From the NCBI RefSeq assembly GCF_013041605.1, contig NZ_JABEQC010000010.1, positions 62,001-126,000 of the forward strand: a stretch of DNA of 64,000 nucleotides, read 5' to 3'. How positions within the stretch are numbered: the stretch's first letter is position 1; each line of letters starts with the position of its first letter. This document shows, piece by piece, positions 20,237-28,030 of this stretch. Position numbers and translations under genes: made by a program. Below the pieces are notes generated by a model, which was given only the letters and a program-made list of their open reading frames with translations, ran no database searches and was not told the DNA's origin. The DNA comes from Vibrio plantisponsor. Lineage in GTDB: Bacteria > Pseudomonadota > Gammaproteobacteria > Enterobacterales > Vibrionaceae.

Positions 20237-22635
20237 TAGTTATTCTCCTCGGTATTTTTGTTTTGTTGCTCTGCTTTACGAGCCTTCGCACGGGCGATCG
20301 CTGCTGCAACTGCTGCTTTTTTTGGGTCTTCTGAAGTTTCTGTTTCAGCCCGAGCTTCTTCTTCCGCAGGCGCGGATTCTTGCTGCGCTTTACGAGCTTT
20401 GGCTCGGGCAATCGCTGCTGCAACGGCTGCTTTTTTCGGATCTTCAGAAGAGTCCGTTTCAGCTTGATCTTCTTCATCAGGCGCGGATTCTTGCTGCGCT
20501 TTCCGAGCTTTGGCACGAGCAATCGCTGCTGCAACGGCTGCTTTTTTCGGATCTTCTGAAGTTTCTGTTTCAGCTTGAGCTTCTTCTTCAGTAGATGCCG
20601 ATTCTTGCTTCGCTTTACGAGCTTTGGCTCGGGCAATCGCTGCTGCAACGGCTGCTTTTTTCGGATCGTCAGAAGAGTCCGTTTCAGCTTGAGCTTTTTC
20701 TTCCGCAGGTGCGGATTCTTGCTGCGCTTTGCGAGCTTTGGCACGGGCGATAGCTGCTGCAACTGCTGCTTTTTTCGGATCGTCAGAAGTTTCCGTTTCA
20801 GCTTGAGCTTCTTCAGCAGGCGCGGATTCTTGCTGCGCTTTGCGAGCTTTGGCACGGGCAATTGCTTCAGCGACGGCTGCTTTTTTATCGTTAGCTGGTG
20901 CTTCTGATGTGTCGGTTTGTTGCTCTTTTTCCAGCTTACGTTCACGAGCCTGACGCTTGCGCTCTTCTCGCAGTTTGATCATCTCAGCGTTATCAGGTTC
21001 AGCTGCGCCAGTTTTCGCTGCTTCTGCTTGTTTTGCTTTCGCTTTGGCAATAGCGGCGGCAACGGCTGGTTTAACCGCCGAATCGGACGTCGCTGTTGCT
21101 TGTTCTTTTTGTGCTTTCACGCGAGCGATGGCAGCAGCAATCGCGTTTTCACCATCGCTGGTGGTCATTTCTTGACGACGGTTTTCTGCTGCGGCTTTAA
21201 AGCGATTTTCTCTTTCCGCTTTATCGCGTTCCATACGCTCTTTTTTCTCTTCGAAGCGAATTTTTGCGCGCTCAGCCGCTTCAGATTCCTGCTTGCGAAT
21301 ACGGATTTCTGCTTTGGCCTGACGATAGTATTGAACCAGTGGAATTTCACTAGGGCAGACGTACGCACACGCGCCGCATTCAATACAATCTTTTAAGTGC
21401 AGTTCTTCACACTTGTCGAATTCTTCTGCTTTTGCATGCCATTGAAGCTGCTGTGGGAGAAGGGATGCAGGGCATACTTCAGCACATTGACCACAACGAA
21501 TACAAGCCATTTCATAGGATTGTGGCGCAATTTCCTGACGTGTCGGAGCGAGAATACAGTTAGATGTTTTGGTCACAGGCACATTGGCATGGGGCAGGGT
21601 AAAGCCCATCATTGGGCCGCCCATGATCAGACGCGGAAGCTTTTTATCAGCCTGATAGCCAAACTCATCAAGCAGTGCCTGAACAGGGGTGCCAAGCAGT
21701 GCCCAGACATTCTTCGGCTTTTTAAAACTGTTACCTGTGAGTGTCACTACGCGGCGAATTAACGGCTCACCATCAACAACAGCGCGTTTAATGGCTTGCA
21801 TAGAACCGACGTTTTGCACCATCAAACCAATATCAGCAGGGATTCTGCCATTCGGTACTTCAAGATTGGTAAGAATCTTGATCAGCTGCTTTTCACCACC
21901 TGACGGGTATTTGGTTGGAATAACACGAATAACGATGTCTTTATTCAACGCCGCATTTTGCAACGCTTCAATCGCTTTCGGTTTGTTATCTTCAATGCCA
22001 ATAATGGTCAGTTTTGGTTTTAGAATGTGTTCGACAATGCTGATGCCTTGGATGATCTCTTGAGCGTTTTCTCGCATCAGAACATCGTCAGCGGTGATGT
22101 AAGGTTCACATTCAGCAGCATTAATGATCAGAATGTCAGTGCGTGACAGACCTGATTGAATTTTCTTTGCTGTCGGGAAGCCCGCACCGCCCATGCCTGA
22201 AACACCCGCTTGGCGGATGATTTCAATCAGCTCATCAGGTGAGGATTGAGTAAAATCTTCAATGCATGTTTTCTCAATCCACTCATCTTTTCCGTCAGTT
22301 TCAATAACGACACACAACTCAGCAAGACCGGAAGGGTGCGCTGTTGTTCTCGGTTCGATCGCTTTCACTTTGCCAGATGTTGGAGCATGAATGGGCAGCA
22401 TAAATGTCGAGGTATATTGAGTTAATGCCTGACCTTTTTTAACGCTGTCGCCAACAGTGACCAGTAGATCGCCTGGCTTACCGATGTGCTGCTTAAGAGG
22501 CAGCACGAGTTCACTTGGAATACTAGCCTGAGCGATAGCGGATTGATTCGATTGTTGTTTGTTTTCTGGTGGGTGAATGCCGCCCGGAAATGTCCACAGG
22601 CTACCCGTTCTGATTTGTTCGATTAATGACAACAT
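20236..22635 (-). CDS. rnfC: Rnf/Rsx complex subunit C with expanded Ala/Lys-rich tail
   Basis: 799 residues. The N-terminal part (about 1-450) is the NADH-binding, FMN-containing Rnf subunit: GGIHPPENK, the nucleotide-binding [15 protein letters not shown], then two 4Fe-4S motifs [12 protein letters not shown] and [12 protein letters not shown]. The remaining 350 residues are a highly charged helical tail ending in six units of [20 protein letters not shown] plus an acidic spacer. Gammaproteobacterial RnfC/RsxC proteins often carry such a tail of variable length; its function is unknown. Electron input from NADH is predicted to occur here. Confidence 0.95.
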   Translation of the reverse strand: MLSLIEQIRTGSLWTFPGGIHPPENKQQSNQSAIAQASIPSELVLPLKQHIGKPGDLLVTVGDSVKKGQALTQYTSTFMLPIHAPTSGKVKAIEPRTTAHPSGLAELCVVIETDGKDEWIEKTCIEDFTQSSPDELIEIIRQAGVSGMGGAGFPTAKKIQSGLSRTDILIINAAECEPYITADDVLMRENAQEIIQGISIVEHILKPKLTIIGIEDNKPKAIEALQNAALNKDIVIRVIPTKYPSGGEKQLIKILTNLEVPNGRIPADIGLMVQNVGSMQAIKRAVVDGEPLIRRVVTLTGNSFKKPKNVWALLGTPVQALLDEFGYQADKKLPRLIMGGPMMGFTLPHANVPVTKTSNCILAPTRQEIAPQSYEMACIRCGQCAEVCPASLLPQQLQWHAKAEEFDKCEELHLKDCIECGACAYVCPSEIPLVQYYRQAKAEIRIRKQESEAAERAKIRFEEKKERMERDKAERENRFKAAAENRRQEMTTSDGENAIAAAIARVKAQKEQATATSDSAVKPAVAAAIAKAKAKQAEAAKTGAAEPDNAEMIKLREERKRQARERKLEKEQQTDTSEAPANDKKAAVAEAIARAKARKAQQESAPAEEAQAETETSDDPKKAAVAAAIARAKARKAQQESAPAEEKAQAETDSSDDPKKAAVAAAIARAKARKAKQESASTEEEAQAETETSEDPKKAAVAAAIARAKARKAQQESAPDEEDQAETDSSEDPKKAAVAAAIARAKARKAQQESAPAEEEARAETETSEDPKKAAVAAAIARAKARKAEQQNKNTEENN
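20258..20892 (-). repeat. Tandem 111-114-bp in-frame repeats in the rnfC tail
   Basis: Six copies of the segment encoding [17 protein letters not shown] recur about every 111-114 bp (marked by GCTGCTTTTTT on the + strand near 20312, 20420, 20534, 20648, 20759 and 20871). They are separated by Glu/Asp/Ser/Thr-rich spacers such as [19 protein letters not shown]. Copies are nearly identical at DNA level. Confidence 0.9.
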
Positions 22636-22643
22636 ATGAATCC

Positions 22644-23231
22644 TTAATCCCCGCTGTTTTGCTGACTGGTTGCAGCGTTTGTAACATCAACCACAGGAAT
22701 CGCATTTAGCTGCCATTTCCAAGTCTCAGTGGTTGTTGCAACAGGGATCATTTCAATACAGTCTGTAGGGCACGGAGCAACACAGAGATCGCAACCCGTA
22801 CACTCATCTTTAATTACGGTATGAAGTGCTTTGGTACCACCTACTATCGCGTCAACAGGGCAAGCCTGAATACACTTGGTGCATCCGATACACATATCTT
22901 CATGAATAAAAGCAACGGTTTTGACTTTGCTATCAAGATCGTGTGCAGACTCTTGGACGTCAACGCCCATTAAGTCGGCTAATTTTTCGATCGTTTGCTG
23001 ACCGCCCGGAGGGCATTTATTGATTTGGTCACCATTGGCAATCGCTTCTGCGTAAGGACGACAACCTGGGTAGCCACATTGACCGCATTGGGTTTGTGGC
23101 AAAATAGCATCAATTTGGTCAACGATAGGATCGGCTTCAACTTTGAAGCGGATGGAAGCAAAGCCCAAAATAGCGCCAAATACGGCAGCAAGTACCGCGA
23201 TAGCTAATACAGCAATTAATATCGTACTCAT
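22644..23231 (-). CDS. rnfB: Rnf/Rsx electron transport complex subunit B
   Basis: 195 residues with an N-terminal membrane anchor (about 5-26). A four-cysteine cluster domain follows ([20 protein letters not shown] ... NKCPPGG), then two ferredoxin-type 4Fe-4S motifs ([16 protein letters not shown] and [16 protein letters not shown]). It exchanges electrons with soluble ferredoxin or the SoxR-reducing partner. It touches rnfA by one base and lies 8 bases before rnfC. Confidence 0.96.
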   Translation of the reverse strand: MSTILIAVLAIAVLAAVFGAILGFASIRFKVEADPIVDQIDAILPQTQCGQCGYPGCRPYAEAIANGDQINKCPPGGQQTIEKLADLMGVDVQESAHDLDSKVKTVAFIHEDMCIGCTKCIQACPVDAIVGGTKALHTVIKDECTGCDLCVAPCPTDCIEMIPVATTTETWKWQLNAIPVVDVTNAATSQQNSGD

Positions 23232-23812
23232 TACAACTTCACCAATCCGGTAAAGCCCATAAAGGCAAGCGACATCAAACCAGCCGTGATCATGGCGATA
23301 GATGCGCCTTTAAATGGTGCCGGTACATCTGCTACATGAATACGCTCACGCATTGATGCAAACAGGATCAGTACCAGTGAAAAGCCCACAGCAGCGCCGA
23401 AGCCGTAGATGATCGACTGTATGAAATTATGGTTTTCGTTGATGTTAAGTAATGCCACACCTAAAACTGCACAGTTAGTGGTGATGAGAGGCAGGAAGAT
23501 ACCTAACAAACGATAGAGTGTCGGGCTGGTTTTGTGCACCACCATTTCGGTAAATTGAACCACAACCGCAATCACGAGGATAAAGCTCATGGTGCGTAAG
23601 TATTCAATACCCAATGGTTTAAGGATGTAACTTTCTACAAGATACGAACATACGGAAGCCAAGGTTAAAACGAACGTTGTCGCTAACCCCATGCCAATTG
23701 CAGTTTCTAACTTTTTGGATACGCCCATGAAAGGACACAAGCCCAAAAACTTTACCAGTACAAAGTTGTTTACCAGCACAGTGCCGACTAACAACAAAAG
23801 ATATTCGGTCAT
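23231..23812 (-). CDS. rnfA: Rnf/Rsx electron transport complex subunit A
   Basis: 193-residue inner-membrane protein with six predicted helices and the conserved [19 protein letters not shown] and [13 protein letters not shown] blocks. I start at the ATG giving [21 protein letters not shown] because this matches the family N-terminus. The longer frame up to 23872 adds 20 unconserved residues. It is the first gene of rnfABCDGE-nth-gloA, so the promoter should lie in the 308 bases between it and the orphan EIIB gene. Confidence 0.95.
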   Translation of the reverse strand: MTEYLLLLVGTVLVNNFVLVKFLGLCPFMGVSKKLETAIGMGLATTFVLTLASVCSYLVESYILKPLGIEYLRTMSFILVIAVVVQFTEMVVHKTSPTLYRLLGIFLPLITTNCAVLGVALLNINENHNFIQSIIYGFGAAVGFSLVLILFASMRERIHVADVPAPFKGASIAMITAGLMSLAFMGFTGLVKL

Positions 23813-24120
23813 AATTATATAATGTCTTCGTTCCGATCTCGGTATTATCCTGCTTTGCGTAGTCAATAACAACCAACCAAAGATAAGGTTTTCAATTTAA
23901 GAATAAAAAAAGTTGAAACTTTACACGCTAGATTGAACTCGTAGCCCGAATTCGCGTAGAACTCTCAGTTATGATGTTCCTATGTATTGCATGACGACAT
24001 GTTCAGAAAACACTGATTGTTCTGTATGTGTGACTAAGGTGTAATTTAGGTTCATGTACTTACAGTGTAGGGTTATTTATTGTATTTACTGCAAATCATC
24101 TTATTTATCGGCAGGTTTTT
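23813..24120. other. Divergent intergenic region rnfA / orphan EIIB
   Basis: This 308-base AT-rich gap must carry the rnf promoter leftward and the EIIB promoter rightward. I see no clear operator, repeat or RNA gene in it. Confidence 0.5.
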
Positions 24121-24420
24121 ATGATTGATAAAATTCGTCAGTTTTTTAATTTTTTAGTCAGAGTAAACCCGAACATTGGTCAGGAAACTGACGGCATCGT
24201 AAAAGCTGTAGGCGGACTAGAGAACATCGTCCATTCGGGGGCGTGTGCGACAAGATTAAGATTGCAACTTAATGATTCTGCTCTGGTTGATGTTGACTAC
24301 TTAAAATGCAACGGAGCTTTTGGTGTCGTTCTGCTGGACAAAAGCAACGTGCAAATTATCTATGGAGTAAAGGCGAACAACTATGCTCAAGAGATAGATG
24401 CTCGCCTTCAAGTACTTTAG
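24121..24420 (+). CDS. Stand-alone glucose-family PTS EIIB domain protein
   Basis: 99 residues consisting of an N-terminal extension of about 25 residues and one EIIB domain of the glucose/GlcNAc family. The motif GGLENIVHSGACATRLRLQL has the phospho-accepting Cys42, and the domain ends with the usual NVQIIYG block. It is alike in layout to the EIIB part of the NagE protein at the start of the window, but with no EIIC or EIIA nearby. It could phosphorylate a sugar with an EIIC encoded elsewhere, or act as a phospho-state-dependent regulator. Neither is shown by the sequence. A weak AGGT precedes the ATG. Confidence 0.8.
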   Translation: MIDKIRQFFNFLVRVNPNIGQETDGIVKAVGGLENIVHSGACATRLRLQLNDSALVDVDYLKCNGAFGVVLLDKSNVQIIYGVKANNYAQEIDARLQVL

Positions 24421-24441
24421 GTAAACCTGATAGGGCAGAGC

Positions 24442-25446
24442 TTATTGCGCTCTGCCTACTGAGGAACGACGAACTAAGGTCGGCATAAACAGTTTGCACT
24501 CTGAGCGTTCTACGTTCTCATTATTTGCCAGTTGCAAAGAAAGTTTCACCGCTTCGTTTGCCATTAATTGAATGGGATAACGAATAGTGGTGAGACGCGG
24601 GTAAACAAAGCGAGCCATGTGTCCGTCATCAAACCCAATTACGGACATCTCTTCAGGAATACGAATGCCATTTTCTTGAAGCAGCACCAAACAACCTGCC
24701 GCCATATAGTCGTTATAGGTAGAGACCGCAGTAATGTCGGTATTTTTGGCCATCAGATTGACCATTGCCTGCTCGCCGCCAAGCTCGTCGGGCTCACCGT
24801 ACTCCACATACTCGTCTCTCGCGTCTATACCGTAATCGCGCAGTGCATCAAAGTAACCTGCTAGTCGGTCATGGGCATCATCAATATTATGGCTAGAGGC
24901 AATATAGCCGATGTGTTTATGACCATTTTTAATCAGATACTCAGTAGCGATATAAGCCCCTTTGCGGTTATCTAATGCGATACAACGCGAAGCGATGTCA
25001 GGCACAACACGGTTGATCAGCACCATACCGGGTACTTCTTTCGCGAGTTTTGTCAGCTCCTGATCGCTCATGCCTTTGCTATGCAGCACAAGCGATTCAC
25101 AGCGGCTGTTAATTAACAGATTGATAGCGTTACGCTCTTTCTCTGCATCATGATAGCCGCTACCAACCAGTAGCTGCTTTTCCTGCTCACTGGCGATGGT
25201 ATCAATTGCTTTCACCATGATGCCAAAAAAAGGCGCAGACACATCACTGACCAAAACGCCAATGGCATTGGAAGATTTGCTTACCAGCGCGCGAGCATTT
25301 GCATTCGGGCGATAGCCCAGCTTCTCCATTGCGGCTTTAACCGCAATGATGGCGGTTTCGCTGGTGTGCGGGGCGTTATTAATGACGCGTGAAGTGGTCG
25401 CTATGGATACTCCCGCTTCCCGTGCAACGTCTTTTATGGTCGCCAT
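24442..25446 (-). CDS. LacI/GalR-family transcriptional regulator
   Basis: 334 residues. The N-terminal helix-turn-helix ATIKDVAREAGVSIATTSRVIN (about 2-23) and the hinge-helix region NANARALVSKSSNAIGVLV are typical of LacI/GalR repressors. The periplasmic-binding-protein-like ligand domain follows, with LVLHSKGMSDQEL, GYIASSHNIDDAHDRLAGY and MSVIGFDDGHMARFVYPRLTTI. It resembles GalR/GalS most closely in layout. The alpha-galactosidase gene is divergent, and an 18-bp perfect operator-like palindrome lies between them, so galactose or an alpha-galactoside is the likely inducer; this is inference. Confidence 0.9.
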   Translation of the reverse strand: MATIKDVAREAGVSIATTSRVINNAPHTSETAIIAVKAAMEKLGYRPNANARALVSKSSNAIGVLVSDVSAPFFGIMVKAIDTIASEQEKQLLVGSGYHDAEKERNAINLLINSRCESLVLHSKGMSDQELTKLAKEVPGMVLINRVVPDIASRCIALDNRKGAYIATEYLIKNGHKHIGYIASSHNIDDAHDRLAGYFDALRDYGIDARDEYVEYGEPDELGGEQAMVNLMAKNTDITAVSTYNDYMAAGCLVLLQENGIRIPEEMSVIGFDDGHMARFVYPRLTTIRYPIQLMANEAVKLSLQLANNENVERSECKLFMPTLVRRSSVGRAQ

Positions 25447-25558
25447 AGTGATATTTACCTTAGGTTTCTAAGAGAGCGTTTAGTACTTATGCCATACAAG
25501 CTTAAGTTGTTTTGCTTAAGTGATTTCAGCGGCTCTCTGAACATGATTCTACTGTTTG

Positions 25559-25572
25559 TGAAAATGTTTTCA
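25559..25572. promoter_or_regulatory. Possible second LacI/GalR operator
   Basis: TGAAAATGTTTTCA has symmetric arms TGAAAA/TTTTCA around a TG centre. It lies about 113 bases before the regulator start and could mediate autoregulation or looping with the upstream operator of the galactosidase. The centre lacks the usual CG, so this is a weaker call. Confidence 0.4.
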
Positions 25573-25722
25573 GGTTTTAAGGCACTCATTAAATATCGGT
25601 TATTTAGACAACTCAAGTGCTTAAAGCCTAACTACTGCGCAAGCTCAAGCTTTTAAGCTTGTTTATGGTCAGCATTTCTCAAACTCCATACTTTCTAACA
25701 GAAATAGCGAAACCTGTAGATG

Positions 25723-25740
25723 CATGGAAACGTTTCCATG
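25723..25740. promoter_or_regulatory. LacI/GalR-type operator upstream of alpha-galactosidase
   Basis: CATGGAAACGTTTCCATG is a perfect 18-bp palindrome with the central CG and AAACGTTT core typical of LacI/GalR operators. It lies 78 bases before the GTG start, where binding could block the promoter. Confidence 0.8.
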
Positions 25741-25817
25741 ATTATGGCTTTAATCACAGAAAGTTTTTCAGTTTTGCTTATGATATCGAAAATTAAAAGG
25801 TTTGAAGGGAACAGACA

Positions 25818-27935
25818 GTGACGGAGCCAGTATTAATTAACTTAACCGGTAAACAGAGCCAGATCATCGTTGAGGTCGGAGAGTTTGCAGAGATTCTCTA
25901 TTGGGGCAAACCCGTTCAAGGTGCTTTGGAAAACTATAGGAAGAGTTTGTATCGTCCTGTGCCTTTTGGCCGCCTCGACAAAGATGTTTCAATGACATTA
26001 AGCCCAGAATTGGGGCGTGGTGTTTTCAGTAGCCCAGGTGTCGAAGGGCATCGCGACGGCTTGGACTGGGCTCCGGTCTTTGTTGTTCAGCAAATAGTAG
26101 AAATTGACACTGGGGTGCGTATTGAAAGCGTTGATGAACTGGCAGGTTTGTCGCTGACGACTGAACTGTGTTTAGACGCTGATGACGTGGTGAAAACCCG
26201 TCATACTCTAACCAATTTAAAGGCGGGTGTTTATCAGGTTAATCGCTTAGCCAATACTCTACCTTTGCCTGCTAGAGCCAACGAACTGATGACATTTTTT
26301 GGCCGCTGGGTTCACGAGTTTCAAACTGCTCGCCAGCCTTTAATGCATGGTGGTTATCAGCAAGAAAACCGTCGTGGACGCACGTCTCATGAACACTATC
26401 CGGCATTGATTGCAGGCCAGCAGCATTTCGATGAATTGCAGGGTGATGTGTGGGGGTTCCATTTTGCTTGGAGCGGCAACCACCGCATGCGCGCGGATGT
26501 TAAGGCCGATGGTCGTCGTCTTGTGCAAGCTGAAGTGATTTATTTCGCTGGTGAAGTGTCATTAGCGCAGGGAGAAAGTGTCACATCGCCATGGCTGTAT
26601 GCCAGCTACAGTGATAAAGGTCTGAACGGCATGAGTCAGCAGTTCCACGCTCATGTACGTCATCGTATTTTACCGAAAGAGTTTGCTGCGAAGCCTCGAC
26701 CAATTCATCTCAATACGTGGGAAGGTATCTATTTCAACCACGACCCTGAATACATTAAGTCAATGGCAACTCAGGCGGCAGCCATGGGTGTCGAACGTTT
26801 CATTATTGATGACGGTTGGTTTAAAGGTCGAAATGACGATAAAGCTGCGTTGGGTGACTGGTTCCTTGATGAAAGAAAATACCCTCAAGGTCTCACTCCA
26901 GTTGTTGAGCATGTTAATCAACTCGGTATGGAATTTGGTTTGTGGTTTGAACCGGAAATGATTAACAAAAATTCCTACCTTTACAGGCAGCATCCGGATT
27001 GGTTGCTGGCTGTGGAAGGGTATGAGCAGCCTACAGGGCGCAATCAGTATGTGATTGATCTGCAAAACCAAGAGGCCTTTGACTATCTGTTTGAGCGACT
27101 CGACCATTTTCTTTCCACTTACAACATCGCTTACATCAAATGGGATATGAACAGGGAAGTGGTTCAGCCTGCTCATGGGGGAATGGCCGCGGCTCATAAG
27201 CAAACGCAGCGTTATTACCAGCTGGTGGATAAAGTTCGCGCCAAGCACCCGAATGTGGAAATTGAATCCTGCGCCGCAGGTGGTGGCCGTATTGATTACG
27301 AGGTACTGAAAAGGACTCATCGTTTTTGGGCGTCGGATAACAACGATGCTTTAGAACGTCAGACTATTCAACGTGGAATGAGTTATTTCTTCCCACCGGA
27401 AGTGATGGGTAGCCATATTGGTGCTAGTCATTGCCACAGTACACGTCGTCGACACAGTATTGAATTCAGAGGCTTAACGGCTCTGTTTGGTCATATGGGT
27501 ATTGAGCTAGACCCTGTAAATGAGAGCCAAGAAGAGAAGCAAGGCTTTGAATACTATGTGAAGCTACACAAAGCGCTGCGCCCATTGTTGCACAGCGGAA
27601 CAACTTGGCGGATTCCAAGTGAGGATAAAGCGCATCAAATTCATGCGGTGGTATCGCAAGACAAATCACAAGCGGTGGTATTGGTTTCTCAGCTCGCTAT
27701 GCCAACGTATTCATTAAGTGGTCATCTTCGTATTGTCGGATTGGATCCAGAATCAACTTACCAAGTATCAGTGATTGATAAGCCGGAGAACTTCAACCAC
27801 ATTGTGGCTTGCCAACCTGAATGGACTGCATCTGGTTGTGAAATGTCTGGTGAGTGGTGTCAGAACGTCGGCCTAACTATGCCAATTCTCGACGCAGAAA
27901 GCGCAATCTTGATTGAGCTGAAGCGCGTGAGTTAG
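25818..27935 (+). CDS. Alpha-galactosidase, GH36 family
   Basis: 705 residues hydrolysing terminal alpha-1,6-galactose from melibiose, raffinose and related sugars. Family GH36 is clear: the nucleophile motif YIKWDMNR (Asp443) and the acid/base motif WASDNNDALER (Asp507), with IIDDGWFKGRNDD and CAAGGGRIDYEVL between and before them. The N-terminal beta-sandwich (about 1-280) and C-terminal domain are present. No signal peptide, so it should act in the cytoplasm on imported oligosaccharide. It starts at GTG, preceded by GAAGGGA at 25804-25810. No dedicated transporter is adjacent. It ends at a bidirectional terminator. Confidence 0.94.
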   Translation: MTEPVLINLTGKQSQIIVEVGEFAEILYWGKPVQGALENYRKSLYRPVPFGRLDKDVSMTLSPELGRGVFSSPGVEGHRDGLDWAPVFVVQQIVEIDTGVRIESVDELAGLSLTTELCLDADDVVKTRHTLTNLKAGVYQVNRLANTLPLPARANELMTFFGRWVHEFQTARQPLMHGGYQQENRRGRTSHEHYPALIAGQQHFDELQGDVWGFHFAWSGNHRMRADVKADGRRLVQAEVIYFAGEVSLAQGESVTSPWLYASYSDKGLNGMSQQFHAHVRHRILPKEFAAKPRPIHLNTWEGIYFNHDPEYIKSMATQAAAMGVERFIIDDGWFKGRNDDKAALGDWFLDERKYPQGLTPVVEHVNQLGMEFGLWFEPEMINKNSYLYRQHPDWLLAVEGYEQPTGRNQYVIDLQNQEAFDYLFERLDHFLSTYNIAYIKWDMNREVVQPAHGGMAAAHKQTQRYYQLVDKVRAKHPNVEIESCAAGGGRIDYEVLKRTHRFWASDNNDALERQTIQRGMSYFFPPEVMGSHIGASHCHSTRRRHSIEFRGLTALFGHMGIELDPVNESQEEKQGFEYYVKLHKALRPLLHSGTTWRIPSEDKAHQIHAVVSQDKSQAVVLVSQLAMPTYSLSGHLRIVGLDPESTYQVSVIDKPENFNHIVACQPEWTASGCEMSGEWCQNVGLTMPILDAESAILIELKRVS

Positions 27936-27960
27936 ACATTTCTATCGTTAATCGATAAAT

Positions 27961-27998
27961 AAAATAAGCCGAAAATAGGATTTATTTTCGGCTTATTA
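27961..27998. terminator. Bidirectional terminator between GH36 and GH9 genes
   Basis: AATAAGCCGAAAATA pairs with TATTTTCGGCTTATT around a short loop, with A/T-rich flanks, between convergent genes. Confidence 0.88.
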
Positions 27999-28030
27999 AC
28001 TTAATGATTATTTGATTGCAGAACCGTTAA

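Larger units (their letters stand above)
25447..25817. other. Regulatory region between galR-like and alpha-galactosidase genes
   Basis: This 371-base divergent region contains two operator-like palindromes (25559-25572 and 25723-25740) and a short AAGCTT-rich inverted repeat, CAAGCTTTTAAGCTTG at 25646-25661. No open frame of note. Confidence 0.6.

Noticed and set aside
20217..20945. Lys/Leu/Gln-rich open frame overlapping the rnfC tail
   Set aside because: A shifted-frame shadow of the Ala/Lys repeats; low complexity, and the rnfC frame is clearly the coding one.
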